Assembly: GCF_022846655.1 (NCBI RefSeq) | Contig: NZ_AP025667.1 | Coordinates: 3,633,001 to 3,697,000 of the forward strand | Direction: 5' to 3' | DNA: 64,000 nucleotides | DNA from: Streptomyces seoulensis | GTDB taxonomy: Bacteria > Actinomycetota > Actinomycetes > Streptomycetales > Streptomycetaceae | Shown here: positions 25,128 to 32,559 of the stretch, piece after piece | How the letters are laid out: each line of letters starts with the position of its first letter | Numbering within the stretch: position 1 is the stretch's first letter | The notes under the pieces: model-generated | The model's database searches: none | What the model was told of the DNA's origin: nothing | The model's input: the letters and a program-made list of their open reading frames with translations, nothing else | Translations under genes and position numbers: made by a program

Positions 25128-26719
25128 GCCCCCTGCCCCGGCGCCTCCGCCTGGCGGGCCGTGGCCTCGGGCGTCTCCGCTATCGACAGGGAGCCGGGCG
25201 CCGTCGACGGGGTGTCGGTCAGCCAGTGCTGGGCGGGTGAGCGGTCACGGAGGGAGACCACGATGTCGGAGCCGGGACGCGCGTCGGCGGAGGCAAGTGC
25301 GAGGGTCTCGTCCCACAGCGGCAGCAACTCGCCCCGCACCGTGAGGTCGTAGCGCACGTCCTTGCCGCGCTCGGTGCCCGCGTCGTCGCAGGTGCCGAGG
25401 ATGACGACGGCGGCGTCGGCGTGGGAGTCCAGGCAGAGCTGCGGGTCGGCCTGGCTGTGCAGGAGGCCGTCCGCGTCGTACGTCCACTGCTGGGTGACGG
25501 CGTCGGAGCACAGGGCCAGCGTCACCAGCGCGCCGCGCTCGGGCTCGCCCTTGATGCCCAGGCAGAGTCCGGCTCCGGCGTTGCGCAGCCTGATGGGCCG
25601 TCCGGCCAGGGGCGGGGTCGCGGACGCCGTCGGCGAGGGCCGCGCCGTGCGCGGGTCCGCGGCGGGCGCGGCCCCGGCGGAGGCGACCGGGGTGCGGCCG
25701 CCGTCGTCCTCGGGCCACGCGGCGACGGCGAGGCCCGAGACCAGCAGCCCGGCCGAGAGGACGCCCGCCCCGGTCCGGAACGACCACCCGCTACCGCGCC
25801 CGCGCCTGGCACCACGGGCCGGCGCTCCGCGCTTCCCGCGCCGGCGCCCGCCGGGACGCGGGGCGTCGCCCTGGGCGGAGGCGGCCTGGCCCCGGCCGGG
25901 CCGGGAGTCGAGGTAGCGGCGGGCGCCCCAGCCGAGGACCGCCTCCGCGAGCAGCAGCCCGGCGCCGCTCTCGATCTGGCCGAGCTGTTCGGCGGCGTAG
26001 CGGCAGTAGGAGCAGGCGTCCAGGTGCTGTCGGACGTCCGGCAGCACGGCACCGCCCCGGCGCACGGGCACATCGAGCAGCCGGTTGTAGTGGCGGCACT
26101 CACCACTGGGGGCCAGCTCGCGGTGTGCCCGCAGCACACCGGCGCGGAGCTTCTCCCGGCTCTGTTCGAGCGCGGCGGCCGCGCCGACCGGGTCCACGCC
26201 GAGCAGCGCCGCGGGGACGGTCACGGGCTCGGCCTCGACCGCGGTGTGCCACAGCAGGGTCTGTTCGAGCCGGGGCAGGGTGTGGAAGGCGCGCTCGGCG
26301 AGGGTGCGGTTCTCCGGGGTGAGGGAGTTCGCGGCCAGCATGCCGCGCCCCCCGGCGGGCTTGCCGAGGCCCGGCAGGGCGGCGGTGACCCGGTCGGTGG
26401 CCGCCCAGTCCAGGACGGTGTCCCGTACGGCCACCAGCAGCCTGGGCCGCAGCGCCTCGGCGGGTTCGCCGAGGGTGAGCCGGTCCAGGGCCTGGTGGAA
26501 GACGGCGGCGGTGACCATGTGGGCCAGCGGTCCGAGGCCGGCGAGGCAGATGACGGCGTAGTCGGCGGCGGGCTGCCAGTGCCGTGCCATCAGCAGGGCG
26601 GCGGACCGGGACGCCTCCACGTCCGAACCGGCGCGCAGCGAGGCGGCCGTGGACTCGTCGGACTCCCCCGCCGCCATGCCGGGCAGGTAAGGGGGAAGGG
26701 GAGGCTGCGGGGTGGTCAC
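25124..26719 (-). CDS. ECF-sigma-like / ZAS zinc-motif / membrane / ricin-lectin fusion protein (copy 1)
   Basis: The 531-aa protein joins several modules. Residues 44-110 resemble sigma region 2 (ARHWQPAADYAVICLAG...RPRLLVAVRDTVLDW). Residues 143-200 resemble region 4 (LPRLEQTLLWHTAVEAEPV...REKLRAGVLRAHREL). A ZAS-type motif His232-x3-Cys236-x2-Cys239 (HLDACSYC) follows, then a basic Pro/Gly linker, one membrane segment (about 316-336) and an extracellular ricin-type trefoil (about 370-531). ZAS motifs normally occur in separate anti-sigma factors, so sigma-like, anti-sigma-like and carbohydrate-sensing parts are in one chain. AAAGGAA precedes the GTG at 26719. A paralogue lies at 34369-36204. 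Whether the sigma-like part still binds RNA polymerase is unknown. Confidence 0.82.
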   Translation of the reverse strand: MTTPQPPLPPYLPGMAAGESDESTAASLRAGSDVEASRSAALLMARHWQPAADYAVICLAGLGPLAHMVTAAVFHQALDRLTLGEPAEALRPRLLVAVRDTVLDWAATDRVTAALPGLGKPAGGRGMLAANSLTPENRTLAERAFHTLPRLEQTLLWHTAVEAEPVTVPAALLGVDPVGAAAALEQSREKLRAGVLRAHRELAPSGECRHYNRLLDVPVRRGGAVLPDVRQHLDACSYCRYAAEQLGQIESGAGLLLAEAVLGWGARRYLDSRPGRGQAASAQGDAPRPGGRRRGKRGAPARGARRGRGSGWSFRTGAGVLSAGLLVSGLAVAAWPEDDGGRTPVASAGAAPAADPRTARPSPTASATPPLAGRPIRLRNAGAGLCLGIKGEPERGALVTLALCSDAVTQQWTYDADGLLHSQADPQLCLDSHADAAVVILGTCDDAGTERGKDVRYDLTVRGELLPLWDETLALASADARPGSDIVVSLRDRSPAQHWLTDTPSTAPGSLSIAETPEATARQAEAPGQGA

Positions 26720-27140
26720 TGAGCGGTTCCTTTGGCGCGTGCGGAGCGTGGGAGCGAACCTCCGGGTGCGCACGGGGAGCGGTGGCTCGAACCGGCGTCG
26801 CTCCGACCGGTCGTCCCAACTGCCGAAACAGTCCCGGACTTCACCCCCCGCGCGGGAGTGTCAACCCTCGCACAACTTCTCCACACGCAACAAGGAGCAC
26901 GTCCCACATCGACGGGTTTGCAGGGAAGTCGGAGTCGGGTGGGTTCCGCGCGCCCCGTGTGAAGCCCGCACACGCGACGGCCGTCCGCGCACGGTTCTGC
27001 CGGTATGCCGGGCGGGTGTGGACTGGGCCCGGCCCGCTCGCGAAGTCCGCGGGCCGGCCCGATCCCGCCGCCCCGGCCGATGGACGTACGGCCTCCCCCG
27101 GCAGATGGACGTACGGCTTCCCCCGTCCGCCGGGGCGGCG
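26720..27140. other. Intergenic region upstream of the lectin fusion gene
   Basis: No gene is supported in these 421 bp. The part near 26720-26760 contains the AAAGGAA ribosome site (complement) of the leftward fusion gene. The other end holds two 22-bp direct repeats (27079-27125) just beyond the toxin gene stop. No promoter could be named with confidence. Confidence 0.45.
27079..27125. repeat. Two 22-bp direct repeats, 25-bp period
   Basis: GATGGACGTACGGCCTCCCC (first 20 bases, from 27079) recurs from 27104 with one mismatch (C to T) and the same trailing CG. The copies are separated by 3 bp. Each contains the palindrome CGTACG. They lie between the end of the toxin gene and the promoter region of the lectin fusion gene, so they could be tandem protein-binding sites. 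Confidence 0.7.
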
Positions 27141-27518
27141 TCAGATCCGCCAGGACCGGAGCCGCTCCGCCGCGCCGTACACGTCGGCGCGGCCGTCGGT
27201 CAGCTCACGGACGAGGTCGACGAGGGCGCCGTACGGCGGGTCGATCCCCGCGCCGCTGATGTGCAGATAGGCGACGGCGGTGGCGCAGGCGAAGCGGGCG
27301 TTGGCCGCGGGCAGCGGGCGGAGCACGGCGAGGGTGTGCAGCAGGGCGGCGGCCCGCCAGGCGGGGTCGGAGTCGACACCCAGCCGGGGCGGATCGACGC
27401 GGTGCCGGGCGACGGCGGCGACAAGGGCGGAGAAGTCGTCCACCGAGGGCTGGTCGGGCAGTACGTCCTCATGGCGCTGGAGCAGCCAGGGGACGTCGAT
27501 GTGGATGACGGGGGGCAT
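27141..27518 (-). CDS. Doc/Fic-family toxin-like protein with degenerate active-site motif
   Basis: The 125-aa protein has Doc length and helices. The region LLHTLAVLRPLPAANARFAC aligns with the Fic/Doc motif (HxFx(D/E)(A/G)NxR) but reads R67-P-L-P-A-A-N73-A-R75. The catalytic His, the Phe and the acidic residue are replaced, while Asn and Arg remain. Phage P1 Doc phosphorylates EF-Tu using the intact motif, so this protein may be inactive or altered in activity. Similar degenerate proteins are, from memory, annotated as Fic-family toxins in other Streptomyces. The ATG lies 6 bp after the antitoxin stop, as in classical antitoxin-first operons. Confidence 0.75.
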   Translation of the reverse strand: MPPVIHIDVPWLLQRHEDVLPDQPSVDDFSALVAAVARHRVDPPRLGVDSDPAWRAAALLHTLAVLRPLPAANARFACATAVAYLHISGAGIDPPYGALVDLVRELTDGRADVYGAAERLRSWRI

Positions 27519-27524
27519 CGCCGC

Positions 27525-27764
27525 TCAGGCGGCCTCGTGACGGGCCGGTGCCTCGTCCTCGGGGAAGGCGGCGGCGAACTCCTCCGCGTGCGCGGTGAAG
27601 AAGGCCCGGAAGGTCTCGGCGCCCTCCTCCAGCGCCCGGTGCCGGGCGATGTCGGCCGCGGCCGCCTCCCGCACCAGGGCCTTCATCGACGTACCGCGTT
27701 CCTTGGCGATCTGCCGCAGGTCCGCTAGTTCGCGCTCGCTGAACTCCACGTTGAGAGCTGGCAT
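27525..27764 (-). CDS. Ribbon-helix-helix antitoxin-like protein
   Basis: The 79-aa protein begins with a ribbon-helix-helix domain (MPALNVEFSERELADLRQIA, then RGTSMKALVREAA) and ends in an acidic helical tail suited to wrapping a toxin. It immediately precedes the Doc-like gene, with a 6-bp gap. RHH antitoxins bind palindromes over their own promoter and neutralise the toxin through the C-terminal tail. The presence of a full antitoxin beside a degenerate toxin suggests the pair is conserved for some function. Confidence 0.82.
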   Translation of the reverse strand: MPALNVEFSERELADLRQIAKERGTSMKALVREAAAADIARHRALEEGAETFRAFFTAHAEEFAAAFPEDEAPARHEAA

Positions 27765-27765
27765 G

Positions 27766-27785
27766 CCCTCACGGTACAGCGAGGG
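27766..27785. promoter_or_regulatory. Imperfect palindrome at the antitoxin start, candidate autoregulatory operator
   Basis: CCCTC (27766-27770) and GAGGG (27781-27785) flank a 10-bp centre containing GGTAC. The element abuts the antitoxin ATG (27764) and includes its ribosome site. RHH antitoxins typically bind such short palindromes. The match is short, so confidence is low. Confidence 0.3.
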
Positions 27786-27925
27786 TACTCACCCGTAAAT
27801 CGAGCCAGTTCAGCCACCCACTCCCCCGGTACCCGGCCTTCCCGGCATCCCGCCGGGCCGACACCAGCAGACGCGCCGCGCCCAGGTCCATCACATATGA
27901 GCACAAAAAGTGTCTTATTTCCTTC

Positions 27926-29542
27926 ATGCATACACCTTCGCGGCGTACTCTCCTCCGCGCCCCGCTCGCGGCCGCTGGCGCGGGACTCCTGGCCGCCTGC
28001 TCCGACTCCGGTCCCCGGCCCCGTCCGGGACCGCACGGCACGATGATGGCGGCGGGGAACTTCGTCCCGCCGGGGCCCGCGGGTTACGTGGAACCGTCGG
28101 GCCCGGAGGTCCGGGCCGCCGAGCGGCGGCGCGGCTCCGGCCGGGTGCGCATGTTCACGCTCACGGCCGGCGAGACCACGCTGGACCTGGGCGGCCGGTC
28201 CGTGCGCACCTGGGCGTACCAGGACGCGCTGCCCGGACCGCTGGTGCGGGCCACGGCCGGTGACGTGCTGAGCATCACGCTGGCCAACCGGCTGCCGGAG
28301 ACCACCACCCTCCACTCGCACGGCGTCCGGCTGCGCTGCGACATGGACGGCGCGCCGGGGCTCACCCAGGAGTCCATCCCGTCCGGGATGGACTTCAACT
28401 ACCGCTTCACCGTCGCCGACCCCGGCACCTACCTGCTGCACAGCCATGTCGGCATGCAGCCGGACCGGGGCCTGTACGCGCCGCTCGTCGTGGACGACCC
28501 CAGGGAGCCGCTGAAGTACGACAAGGAGTGGGTGATCGTCCTGGACGACTGGGTGGACGGTGTCGACGGGTCCACCCCGGAGAAGGTGCTGGAGCAGCTC
28601 AAGCCGGGCGGCGGCATGGCGATGATGGGCCCTCAGCGCCCGAGCGCCCACCCGCACGAGCACCCGAAGTCGGCCGCACCCCACCCGCCGAAGAACACCG
28701 GCCCGAACCGCATGCTGCACGGGCCGAAGAGCCGCATCCTGAACGGGGTCGGCGGCAACGTCTCGTACCCGATCTACCTCATCAACGGCCGCAGGCCCGG
28801 CGCGCCGACCTCGTTCAAGTGCCGTCCCGGTGAGCGCATCCGGCTGCGGATCATCAACGCGGGCTCGGACACCGCCTTCCGGGTGGCGCTAGGCGGCCAC
28901 AAGATGACCGTCACCCACACGGACGGCTATCCGGTCCGGCACCGGACCACGGACGCGCTGCTGGTCGGCATGGCGGAGCGGTACGACGTGCTGGTCACGG
29001 CCAAGGACGGGACGTTCCCGCTGGTCGCCCTGGCCGAGGGCAAGAGCGGCCAGGCACTCGCCGTGCTCCGCACCGACAACGGCAGAACCGTTCCTCCTGC
29101 GGACGTCAAGCTGCCCGAGCTGGACCGCGAGGTGCTCCCCGCCCGCCGTCTGCAGCCCGACGACTCGGTCGCCCTGGACCACCGCGAGCCGGACCGCGAG
29201 ATGCGCATCCGGGTCACCGGCACCATGGAGAAGTACAACTGGGGCTTCGACCACAAGCAGTACGACGTGCGCGAGCGGCACGCGGTGCGCTCCGGTGAGC
29301 GGGTCCGGATGACCCTGGTCAACGCGACCGACATGTGGCACCCCCTGCATCTGCACGGCCACACCTTCGCGCTGACCGGCATCGACTCGGTGGGCGCCCG
29401 CAAGGACACCGCCGTGGTGCTTCCGCACCGCAAGCTGGTCATCGACTTCGACGCCGACAACCCCGGCCTGTGGATGCTGCACTGCCACAACCAGTACCAC
29501 TCGGAGAGCGGCATGATGACGGTCCTCGGCTACAAGAAGTGA
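27926..29542 (+). CDS. Tat-exported multicopper oxidase lipoprotein
   Basis: The 538-aa protein starts with a twin-arginine signal (SRRTLLRAPLAAAGAG) ending in a lipobox LLAAC, so it is probably folded in the cytoplasm and anchored outside. Copper-site motifs occur in order: TTLHSHGV, LLHSHVGM, HPLHLHGHTF and LHCHNQYHSESGM, the last giving the type-1 Cys, His and Met ligands. A His/Met-rich loop (about 230-280: GGGMAMMGP, HPHEHPKSAAPHPP) resembles copper-tolerance oxidases of the CueO kind. It probably oxidises Cu(I) or phenolic compounds. No good ribosome site precedes the ATG; the upstream 40 bp is unusually AT-rich for this genome. Confidence 0.92.
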   Translation: MHTPSRRTLLRAPLAAAGAGLLAACSDSGPRPRPGPHGTMMAAGNFVPPGPAGYVEPSGPEVRAAERRRGSGRVRMFTLTAGETTLDLGGRSVRTWAYQDALPGPLVRATAGDVLSITLANRLPETTTLHSHGVRLRCDMDGAPGLTQESIPSGMDFNYRFTVADPGTYLLHSHVGMQPDRGLYAPLVVDDPREPLKYDKEWVIVLDDWVDGVDGSTPEKVLEQLKPGGGMAMMGPQRPSAHPHEHPKSAAPHPPKNTGPNRMLHGPKSRILNGVGGNVSYPIYLINGRRPGAPTSFKCRPGERIRLRIINAGSDTAFRVALGGHKMTVTHTDGYPVRHRTTDALLVGMAERYDVLVTAKDGTFPLVALAEGKSGQALAVLRTDNGRTVPPADVKLPELDREVLPARRLQPDDSVALDHREPDREMRIRVTGTMEKYNWGFDHKQYDVRERHAVRSGERVRMTLVNATDMWHPLHLHGHTFALTGIDSVGARKDTAVVLPHRKLVIDFDADNPGLWMLHCHNQYHSESGMMTVLGYKK

Positions 29543-29566
29543 GCCGGGGGCACGACGCGGACAGGT

Positions 29567-29602
29567 GACCCGCGGCCCCGGGCCCGCCCCCGTCGGCGGG
29601 TC
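29567..29602. terminator. Weak hairpin between convergent oxidase and sigma-factor genes
   Basis: GACCCGC (29567-29573) can pair with GCGGGTC (29596-29602), with an inner CCCGCC/GGCGGG alternative. It covers the end of the leftward sigma-factor gene. The stem is short and alternatives compete. Confidence 0.35.
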
Positions 29603-30149
29603 AGTGGGCGCTCAGCCAGGGCCGCACCCGCTTGCGGGCCTCGTGCAGCCGGGACTTCAGGGTGCCGAGCGGGATGCCCGCGCGTTCGGCGGCCTCGGCG
29701 TAGTCCAGTTGGCACAGGTCCCGGTAGACCAGCGGCGCGACCAGGTGCGGATGCTCGCGCTCCAGTTGGTCCAGCGCCTCCAGCAGGTCGATCCGGGAGC
29801 CCGCGATGACGCTGGTGGTGCGCGGGTCGGCGGGCTCCGGCACCTCCACCGCCGCGGGCTGCTCGGCCGCCCGCCGCTTCAGCTCGCGGTACTTCTGCCG
29901 GCAGCAGTTGGCGACGACCGTGTACAGCCAGGTGCTGAAGCGGCTGCGGCCCTCGAAGCCGCCGATGTGCCGGGCCACCTGGAGCAGTACGTCCTGCGCG
30001 GCCTCCTCGGCGTCCTCACGGCAGGGCAGGAAGCGCCCGCAGCGGCGCACCACCTCCGGCCGCAGCTCGGTCAGCAGCCGGTCCAGGGCCGCCCGGTCCC
30101 CCGCCGCCGCCAGGCGGGCAAGCTCTTCGGCCGTCGTCGCGTCCGCCAC
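29601..30149 (-). CDS. ECF-type RNA polymerase sigma factor
   Basis: The 182-aa protein has sigma region 2 (about 30-90: EDAEEAAQDVLLQVARHIGG and RFSTWLYTVVANCCRQKYRE) and region 4 (about 130-180: DYAEAAERAGIPLGTLKSRL, the promoter-reading helix-turn-helix), with no region 1 or 3, as in group 4 sigma factors. Two adjacent Cys residues (NCCR) and Cys37/Cys43 are noteworthy for redox sensing but unproven. The GTG follows a GAGGGGGAG site. It is divergent from a Ser/Thr kinase (46-bp gap), a kinase-linked arrangement, and no anti-sigma gene is adjacent. It lies convergent with the multicopper oxidase gene. Confidence 0.9.
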   Translation of the reverse strand: MADATTAEELARLAAAGDRAALDRLLTELRPEVVRRCGRFLPCREDAEEAAQDVLLQVARHIGGFEGRSRFSTWLYTVVANCCRQKYRELKRRAAEQPAAVEVPEPADPRTTSVIAGSRIDLLEALDQLEREHPHLVAPLVYRDLCQLDYAEAAERAGIPLGTLKSRLHEARKRVRPWLSAH

Positions 30150-30195
30150 GTCCGCTCCCCCTCGGAGTCGATCTCGGGCCAGGCATGATAGTCGT

Positions 30196-31575
30196 ATGCA
30201 CCCCCCGGAGCGGATCGGCCGGTATCGCCTTCAACAGCGCCTGGGCAGCGGGGCGTTCGCCACGGTGTGGCTCGCCCACGACGACGAACTGGACGCGTCG
30301 GTCGCGGTCAAGGTCCTCGCCGACAACTGGTCCCACCGGCTGGATGTGCGCGAGCGATTCCTGTCCGAGGCGCGGCTGCTGCGCCGGGCCGGTTCCAGCC
30401 GGGTCGTGCAGGTCTACGACATCGGCGAACTGGACGACGGCAGGCCGTACTTCGTCATGGAGTACGCCGACGGCGGCACCCTCGCCGACTCGTCGGCCGC
30501 CGGGCCGTTGCCGGTGGCCGAGGCGCTGGAGCTGACGTCGCTGGCCGCGCGGGGCGCCGCCGCGCTGCACGAGGCCGGGATCGTGCACCGGGACATCAAG
30601 CCGAGCAACCTCCTGCTGCGCACCGCCCCGGACGGCGGGCGCCGGCTGCTGCTGGCCGACCTGGGGCTGGCCAAGAGCCTCGCGCAGGCGTCGGCGCTGA
30701 CGCTCGCTGCGGGTTCGGCGGGCTACCAGCCCCCGGAGCAGGCCGAGCCGGGCGCGGGCATCGACGAGCGGGCCGACGTCTACAGCCTGGGCGCGGTCGG
30801 CTACGAGCTGCTCACCGGGACCGTGCCGGGCCCGCCGGGCCGGGTCGTCCCGCCCTCCCGGCTGCGGCCGGGGCTGGACGCGGACGTGGAGCGGGCGGTG
30901 CTGCGGGCACTGGAGCCGGACCGGGAGCGGCGCTGGCCGGGCGCGCGGGCCTTTGCGGACGAGCTGGACCGGCTGGCGGCGGGCACCGGCCGGGCCCGCT
31001 GGTCCGGCCCGGTGCGGGGCAGACGCGCGGTGCTCGCCGGGGCGGCCGCGGTCGCGCTGGTGGCCGCCGGAGCCGCGGTGGCGCTGGTACCGCACCGGCC
31101 CGCCGGGGGCGGCGCGGAGGCGGCCCGGGTCCGGGACGCCTCCGGCCGGATCACCGTCGAGGTGCCCGCCGGGTGGAACCGGGAGCTGCGCGACTCCGGC
31201 TGGGACCCGAGGGCCCTCGGGCTGCCGGGCGGGCGCGAACCGGGGCTGGTGGTCGCCGACGACGTGTCCCGCTGGTCCGACCTCGGCGCGCCGGTGAACG
31301 GCGTCTTCGTGGGCGTCGGCGAGGGCGACCTCACCGGCCGGGTGGCCGCGCTCGCGCACTCCGGGTGCCGTGGCGCGGACCGGCACGCGTTCACGGGGTC
31401 CGGCTGGCGGGGCACGGTGCGGGTGTGGAGCGGCTGCGCGGGCGGCGGCTCGGTCACCGAGTCCGCGCTGCGCCCCTCGGGCGGCGCGGGCGGCCCGCAG
31501 GTGTACGTACAGGTGCGTCAGCACGGCGACGCGGACGCCACCGACGGCATACTCCGCTCGCTGCGGGTCACCTGA
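30196..31575 (+). CDS. Transmembrane Ser/Thr protein kinase
   Basis: The 459-aa protein starts with a Hanks-type kinase: LGSGAFATV glycine loop, VAVKVL lysine, HRDIKPSNLLL catalytic loop, ADLGLAKS in place of DFG, and QPPEQ in place of APE. The kinase ends near residue 270. A single membrane segment (about 281-302, VLAGAAAVALVAAGAAVALV) leads to an extracellular domain of about 155 residues with two Cys pairs and no PASTA repeats. It is divergent from the ECF sigma gene by 46 bp, so it may phosphorylate that sigma factor (inference). No Shine-Dalgarno precedes the ATG; a leaderless mRNA is possible. Confidence 0.9.
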   Translation: MHPPERIGRYRLQQRLGSGAFATVWLAHDDELDASVAVKVLADNWSHRLDVRERFLSEARLLRRAGSSRVVQVYDIGELDDGRPYFVMEYADGGTLADSSAAGPLPVAEALELTSLAARGAAALHEAGIVHRDIKPSNLLLRTAPDGGRRLLLADLGLAKSLAQASALTLAAGSAGYQPPEQAEPGAGIDERADVYSLGAVGYELLTGTVPGPPGRVVPPSRLRPGLDADVERAVLRALEPDRERRWPGARAFADELDRLAAGTGRARWSGPVRGRRAVLAGAAAVALVAAGAAVALVPHRPAGGGAEAARVRDASGRITVEVPAGWNRELRDSGWDPRALGLPGGREPGLVVADDVSRWSDLGAPVNGVFVGVGEGDLTGRVAALAHSGCRGADRHAFTGSGWRGTVRVWSGCAGGGSVTESALRPSGGAGGPQVYVQVRQHGDADATDGILRSLRVT

Positions 31576-31764
31576 TCGGGGGGAACCCGCGTCCGGCCTG
31601 GCGGTGAGGCCCTGGTGAGCGGAGACTTTTGCGGGCGCGGAAGTTTTTTCCATCACGTCCCGAACTTTTCCGCCGGACGGCGCATCGGAAGCTGTGACGG
31701 CGCATCGGGCGCCGCAGGCACGCGGGGCCCCGCGTGCCGTGGACCTCAGGGAGGCTTACGCGAC

Positions 31765-32469
31765 ATGGCGACTTCATCCCCGGCCAGGCGGCGCGGGACC
31801 CTGCTCGTGGGCACCGCCGCCGTACTGGGCCTCCTGACCGCCTGCGGCAACGGCGACGTGGGCGCGGCACCGGCGAAGACGGTGTCCGGCTCGGCGGCGC
31901 CCGCGACCGAACCCTCCGACGCGGGGGAGCCCACCGGCTCCCCCGCCGCCTCCGACACCCCCTCCCCGGTCACCCAGAGCGGTGGCACCACGCCCCCCAG
32001 CTCCGCGCCGGGCACGGCGACGAAGACCGTCGCGCCCGACAGCGCCAAGAGCACCCGCTGCCACACCTCCGAACTGCGCGCCGCCGTTGGCCGCAACGAT
32101 CCCGGCGCCGGGCAGGAGAACTTCCCGGTGGTGCTCACCAACAAGTCGTCCCGCACCTGCACCCTGCGCGGCTATCCGGGCGCGGCCTTCGTGAACGCCT
32201 CCGGCACCCAGCTCGGCCGCGACCCCGAGCGCACCTCCGGCTCCCCGGTGACCGTGACGCTCCGGCCCGGCCAGAGCGCGTGGGCCGGGCTGACCTTCTC
32301 CAACCCCCAGGTCAGCGGCGCGAAGTCGGCGAAGCCGGCCTCGCTGGTGATCACCCCACCGGACGAGCGGGACCCGCTGAAGGTGACGTGGACGGGCGGC
32401 CCGGTGCCGGTCTCCGGGAACGCCTCCTCGGTCCGGCTGACGGTGTTCGCCGCCGGTTCGGGCGGCTGA
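31765..32469 (+). CDS. DUF4232-type secreted lipoprotein
   Basis: The 234-aa protein has a lipoprotein signal (RRRGTLLVGTAAVLGLLTAC), a Pro/Ser/Thr-rich linker (about 40-95) and a C-terminal beta domain with a Cys pair. TRCHTSELRAAVGRNDPGAG and SRTCTLRGYPGAAFV are characteristic of DUF4232 proteins of actinobacteria. The function of the family is unknown; an extracytoplasmic binding role is likely. The ATG is preceded by CAGGGAGG. It stands alone downstream of the kinase gene, with a relatively AT-rich upstream stretch around 31640-31690. Confidence 0.88.
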   Translation: MATSSPARRRGTLLVGTAAVLGLLTACGNGDVGAAPAKTVSGSAAPATEPSDAGEPTGSPAASDTPSPVTQSGGTTPPSSAPGTATKTVAPDSAKSTRCHTSELRAAVGRNDPGAGQENFPVVLTNKSSRTCTLRGYPGAAFVNASGTQLGRDPERTSGSPVTVTLRPGQSAWAGLTFSNPQVSGAKSAKPASLVITPPDERDPLKVTWTGGPVPVSGNASSVRLTVFAAGSGG

Positions 32470-32559
32470 CCGGGCGTCATGGCGCCGGGTCCGGTCGGCC
32501 CGGCGCACCGGCGTCTGTTTTCATGAGCGGGCACATCACCACCGGTCCGGAGGATCGCC

